This document shows positions 47,101-57,130 of a DNA stretch of 64,000 bases, piece after piece. The stretch's first letter is position 1, and each line of letters starts with the position of its first letter. The notes below the pieces were generated by a model. That model did no database searches and had not been told where the DNA came from. It was given only the letters and a program-made list of their open reading frames with translations. The position numbers and the translations under genes were made by a program. The DNA comes from Liolophura sinensis (lineage: Eukaryota > Mollusca > Polyplacophora > Chitonida > Chitonidae). The stretch is taken from contig NC_088297.1 in the NCBI RefSeq assembly GCF_032854445.1, positions 3,411,991-3,475,990 on the forward strand. The letters are read 5' to 3'.

Positions 47101-50100
47101 GAGACAGGGATAGACGTTCACCTACAGAATAAGGTCAGTAAGTCACTCACTCTGTATAGCCCACTGGGCACATCCCAAAGCTGCTAGAGTTCTCATTGAG
47201 GCAGGGATAGACGTTCACCTACAGAATAAGGTCAGGAAGTCACTCACTCACTCACTCTGTATAGCCCACTGGGCACATCCTAAAGCTGCTAGAGTTCTCA
47301 TTGAGACAGGGATAAACGTTCACCTACACAGTAAGGTCAGTAAGTCACTCACTCTGTATAGCCCACTGGGCTCATCTGGAAGCTGCTAAAGTTCTCATTG
47401 AGACAGGGATAGACGTTCACCTACAGAATAAGGTTAGTCACTCACTCACTCTGTGTAGCCCACTGGGCTCATCCTAAAGCTGCTAGAGTTCTCATTTAGA
47501 CAGGGATAGACATTCACCTACAGAATAAGGTCAGTCAGTCACTCACTCTGTATAGCCCACTGGGCACATCCCAAAGCTGCTAGAGGTCTCATTGAGACAG
47601 GGATAGACGTTCACCTACAGAATAAGGTCAGTAAGTCACTCACTCTGTATAGCCCACTGGGCACATCCCAAAGCTGCTAGAGTTCTCATTGAGGCAGGGA
47701 TAGACGTTCACCTACAGAATAAGGTCAGGAAGTCACTCACTCACTCTGTATAGCCCACTGGGCACATCCTAAAGCTGCTAGAGTTCTCATTGAGACAGGG
47801 ATAGACGTTCACCTACAGAGTAAGGTCAGTAAGTCACTCACTCTGTATAGCCCACTGGGCTCATCTGGAAGCTGCTAAAGTTCTCATTGAGGCAGGGATA
47901 GACGATCACCTACGGAATAAGGTCAGTCAGTCACTCACTCTGTATAGCCCACTGGGCACATCCCAAAGCTGCTAGAGGTCTCATTGAGACAGGGATAGAC
48001 ATTCACCTACAGAATAAGGTCAGTCAGTCACTCACTCTGTATAGCCCACTGGGCACATCCTAAAGCTGCTAGAGTTCTCATTGAGGCAAGGATAGACATT
48101 CACCTACAGAGTAAGGTCAGTCACTCACTCACTCTGTATAGCCCACTGGGCTCATCCTAAAGCTGCTAGAGTTATTGAGGCAGGGATAGACATTCACCTA
48201 CAGAATAAGGTCAGTCAGTCACTCACTCTGCATAGCCCGCTGGGCTCATCCTAAAGCTGCTAGAGTTCTCATTTAGACAGGGATAGACATTCACCTACAG
48301 AATAAGGTCAGTCAGTCACTCACTCTGTATAGCCCACTGGGCTCATCCTAAAGCTGCTAGAGTTCTCATTGAGGCAGGGATAGACATTCACCTACAGAGT
48401 AAGGTCAGTCAGTCACTCACTCTGTATAGCCCACTGGGCTCATCCTAAAGCTGCTAGAGTTATTGAGGCAGGGATAGACATTCACCTACAGACTAAGGTC
48501 AGTCAGTCACTCACTCTGTATAGCCCACTGGGCACATCCCAAAGCTGCTAGAGGTCTCATTGAGACAGGGATAGACATTCACCTACAGAATAAGGTCAGT
48601 CAGTCACTCACTCTGTATAGCCCACTGGGCTCATCCTAAAGCTGCTAGAGTTCTCATTGAGGCAAGGATAGACATTCACCTACAGAGTAAGGTCAGTCAG
48701 TCACTCACTCTGTATAGCCCACTGGGCTCATCCTAAAGCTGCTAGAGTTATTGAGGCAGGGATAGACATTCACCTACAGAATAAGGTCAGTCAGTCACTC
48801 ACTCTGTATAGCCCACTGGGCTCATCCTAAAGCTGCTAGAGTTCTCATTGAGACAGGGATAGACGTTCACCTACAGAATAAGGTCAGTAAGTCACTCACT
48901 CTGTATAGCCCACTAGGCACATCCCAAAGCTGCTAGAGTTCTCATTGAGGCAGGGATAGACGTTCACCTACAGAATAAGGTCAGGAAGTCACTCACTCAC
49001 TCTGTATAGCCCACTGGGCACATCCTAAAGCTGCTAGAGTTCTCATTGCGACAGGGATAGACGTTCACCTACAGAGTAAGGTCAGTAAGTCACTCACTCT
49101 GTATAGCCCACTGGGCACATCCCAAAGCTGCTAGAGGTCTCATTGAGACAGGGATAGACCATTCACCTACAGAATAAGGTCAGTCAGTCACTCACTCTGT
49201 ATAGCCCACTGGGCTCATCTGGAAGCTGCTAAAGTTCTCATTGAGACAGGGATAGACGTTCACCTAACAGATAAGGTTAGTCACTCACTTCACTCTGTGT
49301 AGCCCACTGGGCTCATCCTAAAGCTGCTAGAGTTCTCATTTAGACAGGGATAGACATTCACCTACAGAATAAGGTCAGTCAGTCACTCACTCTGTATAGC
49401 CCACTGGGCACATCCCAAAGCTGCTAGAGTTATTGAGACAGGGATAGACATTCACCTACAGAATAAGGTCAGTCAGTCACTCACTCTGTATAGCCCACTG
49501 GGCACATCCTAAAGCTGCTAGAGTTCTCATTGAGACAGGGATAGACATTCACCTACAGAATAAGGTCAGTCAGTCACTCACTCTGTACAGCCCACTGGGC
49601 TCATCCTAAAGCTGCAATTTGTGATTTATTTTTTTTTTTTTTTGATTGGAACTCAAGAACATTTCACTTATACAACAGCGGCCAGTATTATGGTATCTTC
49701 ATCAACAGTGAAATAAATGAAATAAAAGCTATCAAATGTGTCAGTGGCAATTAAATAAAGCATTTTGTCTTGCATATGATGAAGCAGTGTGTCTCATACC
49801 GGTACTTGTGGTTATCAATGCTACAGGACCAAAGAACGGCTCTCCATGAAACAGCTCGCAGTAAAGAAAACCTGGATGTGGAACTAGGGGAGATAACCAG
49901 GGATCTGATACAAGCAGGCTGTGATATCAACACAAAGAGCAAGGATGATTTGGAGGTATGTACACAGGGCTGTGTACAGGAATCTTTTGTTTTTTGGAAA
50001 CTGGTTCTAAAAAACTCAAAGTAGGAGCAGAAGCCCTTTGTAAGACAGAAGCTTGAATGGAGTTTTCATGTTTTTTAACAAAAGTTTTGTATTAATATTT

Positions 50101-53100
50101 ATTTATTATTTATTTATTTGATTGGTATTTTATGTCGTGCTCAAGAATATTTCACTTACACCACTGGCAGTCAGCATTATGGTGGGACTAACAGTTTTTA
50201 GCGTACAATTTTGTCACTTTACCAAAACTTCATACTGGATTCAAAAGCAAGCAGGAACTTCTGAATATGGCTTGATTGAGCTTGGTTAAACATGTAAAGC
50301 AAAAGTTCACTTTCAAATCAGAAATTTTATCACCAAAGCAGGTGACTGTTAAATGGAGAGTCTCAAATTCAGGCCCTTTTATGCCCCTAAGGCAATAGGA
50401 TTTGTCAAAATTATTATTATTGATCACGTTTACTTTAACATGGGCTTCCGAAAAATGTCTATCAAAAAGTTATTTGGAGTAGACAAACAATAGCGAAAAA
50501 CTGAGAAGCCTAATGTTTGTAAAAGAAAGCGTTGTCATTTGTGCCACTGAAGTACGGTGAGAGAGGTGATAGGTAAATTAATGCCAACAAAGGTTGCCTG
50601 AAATTTTTCACATGATACAGTAGAATTGTTGATGTTTTTAATTTGTTTTACTGATTCTGAGAGAATTTTTCAAAATGATGATAATGAAGGGTGCATGACT
50701 GTATGACTGCATGACTTATCCGTATGCCACACGTGGGAAAGTATCCGGTATTCATAACTTAACCGAAAGGTTGTTGTGTTCAGGGCTCTGATTAAAACTA
50801 TGAGAATTGGGTAATGATAATACATTTATGTTATGACCATACCACTTGAACATTTCAGGCTGACTTCACACCGCTGATGTTTGCTGCATACCACGGTCAT
50901 CCAGAAGTGGCGTCAGCGCTGATAGATGCAGGCTGTGACCTTAATGCCAGGGGAACGGTGAGTCTTTGAGGAAGGCTTGACATAATTTGTAGGAGTTCTT
51001 TTACCCTTCTACCCTGACATAATCAGACTTTAGTGTTAGTCTAAATAGACCAAATGTGTATGAGCATGGACTGTCAGCAACCTATGGATGGTCGTGGGTT
51101 TCCCCTGGGCTCTGCCCGGATTCCCCCCACCATATTGCTGGCCGCCGTCGTATAAGTGAAATATACTTGAGTACAGCATAAAACATCAGTCAAATAAATA
51201 AATAAATAGTATATATGCATTAGATACAGTATGAAGTTTATGAAGCAAAGCTTTTTATTTTGTGACGTTGCATAACCGTTATTTGCATAACTGAAGGTAT
51301 GAAAGTAAAAACGCAAGCAGGGAGAATAATCAAAACTACCGCCGTGCTGTCAACTTAAAGCAAGCAGGTGGGAGTTATTTCCTCTTACATGAGCCTGAGG
51401 AACGAGTGATGCAGCATAATATTTCTGTTTTCTCTAACATGACATCTAGCTTGGGGAAAAGATTGCGCCAGATACAGAACTATCCCCTGAACAGAGCAGT
51501 AAAGATGAAAGTGTTAATAGTTTGTCAGAAAGGCTTGGCCTGAAAGTGAACTTGAATGAGAATTCCACCAACTCAGATGAGAATGAAACTTCCTCTCTGT
51601 TATCTCCAACTGAATCTTATGATGAGGCTGCCATTTTAACAAAGGGAGACAACCATGACATGGCCTTAGAATCTGCTGAAGCAGCCAATGAACACCTCTG
51701 TGACACTTCAGATGTAACAAGGACTGGGATTGGAGGGGGTGATGGTCCAGTCCCTGTTGATGTGCAGAAGGAGAACAGTTGTTTAGAAAAACTTGATAAC
51801 TCAGAGAAGTCTAGTAATGATGGTAGTACATCTCAGGGAGAAGAGGTTTTGTCCAAGACTGAATAATTAAGTATGATTCATTAGCATTCCTGATTAAAAG
51901 TTGATCTACAGAGTTGTCAAACTTGTCAGGACAAAATTTCCTGTGGTACATAGAGTTTGTTTCAGTTTCCGCCGCTCTTCCAAAACAACAAAAGTTAAGT
52001 TATTTGTTGTCTTTTGTTTTCGTAACAAAATGAGTTATGCTCTTCATGTGTGGGAACACTATCAGCATGGTTCATAAATCCATTCCGTAGCTGAAATATT
52101 TGACTGTAAACAAATTTTGGTGGGGGGGAAAAAGATTTTCTAGTAAGTTTTCTTCACATTTAAATGAGAAAATTTAAGTATCAGTCAAATGCCATTGAAA
52201 AGTCCTGAAGTCGTCTGTATTAGGAGGAGAATTGCTGTCGGAAACTGCTGAAGTGCAGTTCGTACATTTCCAGTAGAACTCTTCTTCCCAGAAAGTAGCA
52301 AACAGTACAGTTTGCTTCTTTGTAGAAGCCGAAATGTTGGACGTAGGTTCCGAGTTTATACGAACAAACCGGCAGTTTTAATAACTGTCATTGGCTGAGA
52401 GGCAACACACCCCTAGCATAAATTACAGGGTGTTAAAGATGGAGTATGCCATGGACTCAGTGATTTATGCCAGCTCTGCTGTTTTTAGGCTTTACGTGTA
52501 CGGTGAGGAAAAATGGCAGAATTATGCAGCAGGCACCACCAGAAAGAAAAAAATGTGCTCTTTTCAGCTTATAGTGTCATGTTTTTAAGTTTTCTTCTCC
52601 TTTAAATTGTCGTACATGATTTTGACTCTTTTATATCTGGTTCTAAAATGTTCTCTCCACAATATGGCTGATGCAGACTCAGGTGTGCTGCCCAATCAAT
52701 CATTCAATCATTTATTCCTTCAATCGTTGATGCATGTGTTGTCAGAACCTGTGGACAGCGTTACACTGGGCGACAGACCGTGGGAATGAAGAGGTGGTCT
52801 ACATCTTACTGGAGGCAGGTGCTGACCCCACATGCCAAGGAATGGTCAGTAAAGTTGAGAATTTTTCAAGTCACACATTTTTCTGGATTCTGATAGATTT
52901 ATTTAACTGATACTGCCACTTAAGCATGTTTTGTAAAGTTTGAATAATGTCAAAAGTATTATTTTAAGACCTTTATGTGCTTCTGAAGTTGCATTTTTTA
53001 CACACCAAATTTTAGATGAAATACAGTATTATTGTTATTTATTTATTTATTTGATTGGTGTTTTATCCCATACTCAAGAATATTTCACTTATACTACGGA

Positions 53101-56100
53101 GGCCAGCATTATGGTGGGAGGAAACCGGGCCGAGCCCGGGGGAAACCCACAACCATCCGCAGGTTGCTGAAGACCTTCCCATGTATGGCCGGAGAGGAAA
53201 CCAGCATGAGCTGGACTTGAACTTACAGCGACTGCATTGGTGAGAGACTCCTGGGTCATTACGCTGCACTAGCACACTAACCGAAAGAGCCGCGGAGGCC
53301 CCTTGTGACCGCATTGGTGAGAGACTCCTGGGTCATTACGCTGCTCTAGCACACTAACCGAATGAGCCGCGGAGGCCCCTTGTGACCACATTGATGAGAG
53401 ACTCTTGGGTCATTACGCTGCTCTAGCACACTAACCGAATGAGCCGCGCAGGCCCCTTGTGACCACATTGGTGAGAGACTCCTGGGTCATTACGCTGCTC
53501 TAGCACACTAACCGAATGAGCCGCGGAGGCCCCTTGTGACCGCATTGGTGAGAGACTCCTGGGTCATTACGCTGCTCTAGCACACTAACCGAATGAGCCG
53601 CGCAGGCCCCTTGTGACCACGATGGTGAGAGACTCCTGGGTCATTACGCTGCTCTAGCACACTAACCGAATGAACCGCGGAGGCCCCTTGTGACCACATT
53701 GGTGAGAGACTCTTGGGTCATTACGCTGCTCTAGCACACTAACCGAATGAGCCGCGGAGGCCCCTTGTGACCACATTGGTGAGAGACTCCTGGGTCATTA
53801 TGCTGCGCTAGCGTGCTCACCAACTGAGCCACGGAGGTCCCTTGTGACCGCATTGGTGAGAGACTCCTGGGTCATTACGCTGCTCTAGCACACTAACCGA
53901 ATGAGCCGCGGAGGCCCCTTGTGACCACATTGGTGAGAGACTCCTGGGTCATTACGCTGCTCTAGCGCACTAACCGAATGAGCCGCGCAGGCCCCTTGTG
54001 ACCGCATTGGTGAGAGACTCCTGGGCCATTACGCTGCTCTAGCACACTAACCGAATGAGCCGCGGAGGCCCCTTGTGACCACATTGGTGAGAGACTCCTG
54101 GGTCATTACGCTGCTCTAGCACACTAACCGAATGAGCCGCGGAGGCCCCTTGTGACCGCATTGGTGAGAGACTCCTGGGTCATTACACTGCGCTAGCACA
54201 CTAACCGAATGAGCCACGGAAGCCCCTTGTGACCACATTGGTGAGAGACTCCTGGGTCATTACGCTGCACTAGCACACTAACCGAATGAGCCGCGGAGGC
54301 CCCTTGTGACCACATTGGTGAGAGACTCCTGGGTCATTACGCTGCACTAGCACACTAACCGAATGAGCCGCGGAGGCCCCTTGTGACCACATCGGTGAGA
54401 GACTCCTGGGTCATTACGCTGCTCTAGCACACTAACAGAATGAGCCGCGGAGACCCCTTGTGACCGCATTGGTGAGAGACTCCTGGGTCATTACGCTGCA
54501 CTAGCGCACTAACCGAATGAGCTGCGCAGGCCCCTTGTGACCACATTGGTGAGAGACTCCTGGGTCATTACGCTGCACTAGCGCACTAACCGAATGAGCC
54601 GCGGAGGCCCCTTGTGACCACATTGGTGAGAGACTCCTGGGTCATTACGCTGCACTAGCACACTAACCGAATGAGCCGCGGAGGCCCCTTGTGACCACAT
54701 TGGTGAGAGACTCCTGGGTCATTACGCTGCACTAGCACACTAACCGAATGAGCCGCGGAGGCCCCTTGTGACCACATTGGTGAGAGACTCCTGGGTCATT
54801 ACACTGCGCTAGCACACTAACCGAATGAGCCACGGAAGCCCCTTGTGACCACATTGGTGAGAGACTCCTGGGTCATTACGCTGCACTAGCACACTAACCG
54901 AATGAGCCGCGGAGGCCCCTTGTGACCACATTGGTGAGAGACTCCTGGGTCATTACGCTGCACTAGCACACTAACCGAATGAGCCGCGGAGGCCCCTTGT
55001 GACCACATCGGTGAGAGACTCCTGGGTCATTACGCTGCTCTAGCATACTAACAGAATGAGCCGCGGAGACCCCTTGTGACCGCATTGGTGAGAGACTCCT
55101 GGGTCATTACGCTGCACTAGCGCACTAACCGAATGAGCTGCGCAGGCCCCTTGTGACCACATTGGTGAGAGACTCCTGGGTCATTACGCTGCACTAGCGC
55201 ACTAACCGAATGAGCCGCGGAGGCCCCTTGTGACCACATTGGTGAGAGACTCCTGGGTCATTACGCTGCACTAGCACACTAACCGAATGAGCCGCGGAGG
55301 CCCCTTGTGACCACATTGGTGAGAGACTCCTGGGTCATTACGCTGCACTAGCACACTAACCGAATGAGCCGCGGAGGCCCCTTGTGACCACATTGGTGAG
55401 AGACTCCTGGGTCATTACGCTGCACTAGCGCACTAACCGAATGAGCCGCGGAGGCCCCTTGTGACCACATTGGTGAGAGACTCCTGGGTCATTACGCTGC
55501 ACTAGCACACTAACCGAATGAGCCGCGGAGGCCCCTTGTGACCACATTGGTGAGAGACTCCTGGGTCATTACGCTGCACTAGCACACTAACCGAATGAGC
55601 CGCGGAGGCCCCTTGTGACCACATTGGTGAGAGACTCCTGGGTCATTACACTGCGCTAGCACACTAACCGAATGAGCCACGGAAGCCCCTTGTGACCACA
55701 TTGGTGAGAGACTCCTGGGTCATTACGCTGCACTAGCACACTAACCGAATGAGCCGCGGAGGCCCCTTGTGACCACATTGGTGAGAGACTCCTGGGTCAT
55801 TACGCTGCACTAGCACACTAACCGAATGAGCCGCGGAGGCCCCTTGTGACCACATCGGTGAGAGACTCCTGGGTCATTACGCTGCTCTAGCACACTAACA
55901 GAATGAGCCGCGGAGACCCCTTGTGACCGCATTGGTGAGAGACTCCTGGGTCATTACGCTGCACTAGCGCACTAACCGAATGAGCTGCGCAGGCCCCTTG
56001 TGACCACATTGGTGAGAGACTCCTGGGTCATTACGCTGCACTAGCGCACTAACCGAATGAGCCGCGGAGGCCCCTTGTGACCACATTGGTGAGAGACTCC

Positions 56101-57130
56101 TGGGTCATTACGCTGCACTAGCACACTAACCGAATGAGCCGCGGAGGCCCCTTGTGACCACATTGGTGAGAGACTCCTGGGTCATTACGCTGCACTAGCA
56201 CACTAACCGAATGAGCCGCGGAGGCCCCTTGTGACCACATTGGTGAGAGACTCCTGGGTCATTACACTGCACTAGCACACTAACCGAATGAGCCGCGGAG
56301 GCCCCAGTATTATTGTTATAGTTCTTGGTCTGTTCCAACACACCACAATCTTCAGCTATAAATAAACCATAGGGCTCGGCAAAGTTCCAGCCAAAGTGAA
56401 ATCTGGGCCCTGTATCAGGTACTGAATGTTGATGTTTCAGAGAGGAGAGCTGGCAGCCCACAGAGCCCAGTCCAACCCAGACCTGAAAGAAATGCTACTG
56501 AATGCCGTCAACATGTACACAGAGCTCTCCAGTCTGGGAGGAGCAAATAGCCAACCAGGTAGCCAAGCAACCAGCCCTACAGTCGAGAAGGGCAGTGCTG
56601 TCACAATTTTGGCCTCACCCATGGCACAGACAGAAACATTGTCAGATAAAGACGGTTCATCAGATGAGCTGACCAGTGAACAGTGTGGAAAGGGGAGTGA
56701 AAATGTTAATGAGCTTGGGAAAAAGGTTGTGTCAGATGCAGAACTATCACCCAAAAAGAGCAGTAAAGATGACAGTGTTAATAGTTTGTCAGAAAGGCTT
56801 GGCCAGGAAGTGAACTTGAATGAGAATTCCACCAACTCGGATGAGAATGAAACTTCTTCTCTGTCATCTCCAACTGAATCTTATGATGAGGCTGCCATTT
56901 TAACAAAGGGAGACAACCATGACGTGGCCTTAGAATCTGCTGAAGCAGCCAATGAACACCTCTGTGACACTTCAGATGTAACAAGGACTGGGATTGGAGA
57001 AGGTGATGGTCCAGTCCCTGTTGATGTGCAAAAGGAGGACAGTTGTGTAGAAAAACTTAATAACTCAGAGAAGTCTAGTAATGATGGTAATACATCTCAG
57101 GGAGATGAGGTTTTGTCCAAGATTGAATAA
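41027..57130 (+). CDS. Ankyrin-repeat protein with acidic Ser-rich tail
   Basis: Eight coding exons (41027-41143, 41663-41758, 42917-43015, 45013-45111, 49827-49955, 50859-50957, 52746-52844, 56441-57130), all split in phase 0, give 475 residues. Each of the first seven exons is one ankyrin repeat (residues 1-246; repeats of 32-33 residues, the fifth expanded to 43), with typical ALHxAA and LLxAGxDxN patterns such as NLALHHAAMKGEADIMKTLI. Exon 8 completes a partial repeat and then encodes a roughly 200-residue low-complexity tail rich in Ser, Asp, Glu and Asn, probably disordered. Ankyrin stacks bind proteins; the partner and function are not identifiable. The start MGLAASK fits an N-myristoylation signal. 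I do not recognise a named orthologue. The gene's introns carry four large tandem arrays and a second copy of the last exon. Confidence 0.92.
41216..41340 (+). repeat. SINE family B fragment (head only)
   Basis: ggtagatccagggtcaatcc, tgggtcgagtcacacctaag and gaagttgtaacttcctc, then the match stops. Confidence 0.8.
41458..41486. repeat. (CCCCA)n microsatellite
   Basis: About five pure CCCCA pentamers in ankyrin intron. Confidence 0.95.
41663..41758 (+). CDS. Ankyrin gene exon 2
   Basis: The acceptor is gttttccag and the donor is GAT|gtgagt. 32 codons, HDCCAIHVASQGKPEIVQML then LDVGCDVNVRDD, one ankyrin repeat. It was too short to stand out as an open reading frame and was found by repeat pattern. 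Confidence 0.93.
42295..42658. mobile_element. MITE with perfect 18-bp inverted ends and TTAA
   Basis: TTAAAGAGCCTATACCAG at the left is matched exactly by CTGGTATAGGCTCTTTAA at the right. The outer TTAA fits the TTAA target-site duplication of piggyBac-type transposons. The 364-bp element has no coding capacity. It sits in ankyrin intron 2; perfect ends suggest recent insertion. Confidence 0.85.
42917..43015 (+). CDS. Ankyrin gene exon 3
   Basis: The acceptor is ctattcag and the donor is AAG|gtacca. 33 codons starting RGNLALHHAAMKGEADIMKT, one canonical ankyrin repeat ending INAQDK. Confidence 0.95.
43450..43985 (+). repeat. 65-bp minisatellite in ankyrin intron 3
   Basis: About eight units of gcattgattgtggtacattg, cctgaactgtgtcagtacac and acatcattcaaatgaaaaca. 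Confidence 0.95.
43990..44590 (+). other. Ankyrin intron 3 stretch
   Basis: A weak match to repeat D near 44195-44240 (tgaatcaggaaaaatgggca in inverse order); otherwise nothing recognised. Confidence 0.4.
44599..44785 (-). repeat. SINE family A copy
   Basis: (TTTA)n start, aagaatatttcacttatacg, ccatccgcaggttgctggaa and agccagcatgagctggactt. Confidence 0.92.
45013..45111 (+). CDS. Ankyrin gene exon 4 (parent of the 97-bp satellite)
   Basis: The acceptor is tttttttcag and the donor is AAG|gtcagt. 33 codons starting NGWSSLHCAAYWAHPKAARA and ending IDIHLQNK. The second two thirds of this exon and its donor recur about 46 times immediately downstream. Confidence 0.95.
45112..49615 (+). repeat. 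97-bp satellite derived from ankyrin exon 4 and its splice donor
   Basis: About 46 units directly follow exon 4. Each unit carries about 71 bp of exon-like sequence (cactgggcacatcccaaagc, tgctagagttctcattgagg, cagggatagacattcaccta, cagaataag), then the donor-like gtcagt and a tcactcactctgtatag spacer. The first units are almost identical to the 3' part of exon 4. Some units lack four bases (gagttattgag). Period 97 breaks the frame, so the units are not coding repeats. A block around 46050 recurs at about 47896, showing higher-order copying. The array fills nearly all of intron 4. Confidence 0.97.
49626..49698 (-). repeat. SINE family A fragment at the end of the satellite
   Basis: A poly-T stretch, then ctcaagaacatttcacttat and gcggccagtattatggt; it abuts the last satellite unit. 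Confidence 0.75.
49827..49955 (+). CDS. Ankyrin gene exon 5 (expanded repeat)
   Basis: The acceptor is atgctacag and the donor is GAG|gtatgt. 43 codons starting DQRTALHETARSKENLDVEL; an insertion of about ten residues lengthens the repeat before the RDLIQAGCDIN helix. Confidence 0.93.
50098..50195 (-). repeat. SINE family A fragment
   Basis: (TTTA)n start, gctcaagaatatttcactta and gtcagcattatggtggga. Confidence 0.85.
50395..50640. repeat. MITE-like family M1 copy
   Basis: tttactttaacatgggcttc, aaaaagttatttggagtaga and acatgatacagtagaattg match 7812-8070 and 17335-17662. Confidence 0.6.
50859..50957 (+). CDS. Ankyrin gene exon 6
   Basis: The acceptor is catttcag and the donor is ACG|gtgagt. 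33 codons starting ADFTPLMFAAYHGHPEVASA and ending NARGT. Its phase 0 end fits both exon 7 and the duplicated terminal exon at 51450. Confidence 0.95.
51066..51211 (+). repeat. SINE family A copy
   Basis: gtcagcaacctatggatggt, tggccgccgtcgtataagtg and a caaataaataaataa tail; lies between exon 6 and the duplicated terminal exon. Confidence 0.92.
51450..51866 (+). CDS. Duplicated terminal exon, possible alternative last exon
   Basis: This stretch is a near copy of the last coding exon (its partner is about 56713-57130). It starts after an AG (acatctag) and, read in phase 0 from exon 6, gives 138 codons from LGEKIAPDTELSPEQSSKDE to VLSKTE and a stop. Splicing from exon 6 would make a 351-residue protein lacking the seventh repeat but with nearly the same tail. 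By eye the two copies differ at few bases in the last 100 codons and most changes alter the residue, so constraint is weak. An ATTAAA lies at 51893-51898. Whether it is used is unknown; an unused duplicate is the alternative. Confidence 0.6.
   Translation, partial: LGEKIAPDTELSPEQSSKDESVNSLSERLGLKVNLNENSTNSDENETSSLLSPTESYDEAAILTKGDNHDMALESAEAANEHLCDTSDVTRTGIGGGDGPVPVDVQKENSCLEKLDNSEKSSNDGSTSQGEEVLSKTE
52245..52605 (+). repeat. Dispersed repeat B, copy 2
   Basis: Partner of 3299-3680. It contains cattggctgagaggcaacac, then an open frame 52391-52588 without an ATG start that resembles that of copy 1 (internal KMEYAMDSVIYASSAVFRLY). Lies in ankyrin intron 6. Confidence 0.7.
52746..52844 (+). 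CDS. Ankyrin gene exon 7
   Basis: The acceptor is tgttgtcag and the donor is ATG|gtcagt. 33 codons starting NLWTALHWATDRGNEEVVYI and ending PTCQGM, a canonical ankyrin repeat. Confidence 0.95.
53036..53303 (-). repeat. SINE family A copy, full length, start of the 77-bp array
   Basis: The most complete copy: (TTTA)n, caagaatatttcacttatac, gaaaccgggccgagcccggg, aaccagcatgagctggactt, then ctgcactagcacactaacc and gagccgcggaggcccc. Read on the minus strand the head is tRNA-like (cggctctttcggttagtgtg as A-box region). Confidence 0.95.
53304..56306 (-). repeat. 77-bp satellite built from the SINE tRNA-like head
   Basis: About 39 units of tgtgaccacattggtgagag, actcctgggtcattacgctg, cactagcacactaaccgaat and gagccgcggaggcccct continue directly from the SINE head. 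The variant catcggtg unit appears at 54391, 55007 and 55854, spacings of 616 and 847 bp (8 and 11 units), so blocks were copied. Each unit keeps an A-box-like region on the minus strand but not the B box. In ankyrin intron 7. Confidence 0.97.
56441..57130 (+). CDS. Ankyrin gene last coding exon (partial repeat and acidic tail)
   Basis: The acceptor is gatgtttcag. 229 codons start RGELAAHRAQSNPDLKEMLL, a degenerate capping repeat, then a tail rich in Ser, Asp, Glu, Asn and Thr to VLSKIE and TAA at 57128-57130. No cysteine- or hydrophobic-rich segment follows, so the tail is probably disordered. Confidence 0.93.
   Translation, partial: RGELAAHRAQSNPDLKEMLLNAVNMYTELSSLGGANSQPGSQATSPTVEKGSAVTILASPMAQTETLSDKDGSSDELTSEQCGKGSENVNELGKKVVSDAELSPKKSSKDDSVNSLSERLGQEVNLNENSTNSDENETSSLSSPTESYDEAAILTKGDNHDVALESAEAANEHLCDTSDVTRTGIGEGDGPVPVDVQKEDSCVEKLNNSEKSSNDGNTSQGDEVLSKIE

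Noticed and set aside
45112-49615. Long multi-exon ankyrin expansion
   Set aside because: Although units resemble an ankyrin exon, the 97-bp period shifts frame each time and units lack the exon's 5' third and its true acceptor.
53304-56306. Cluster of tRNA genes
   Set aside because: Units hold only the A-box side of a degenerate tRNA-like SINE head and no B box.
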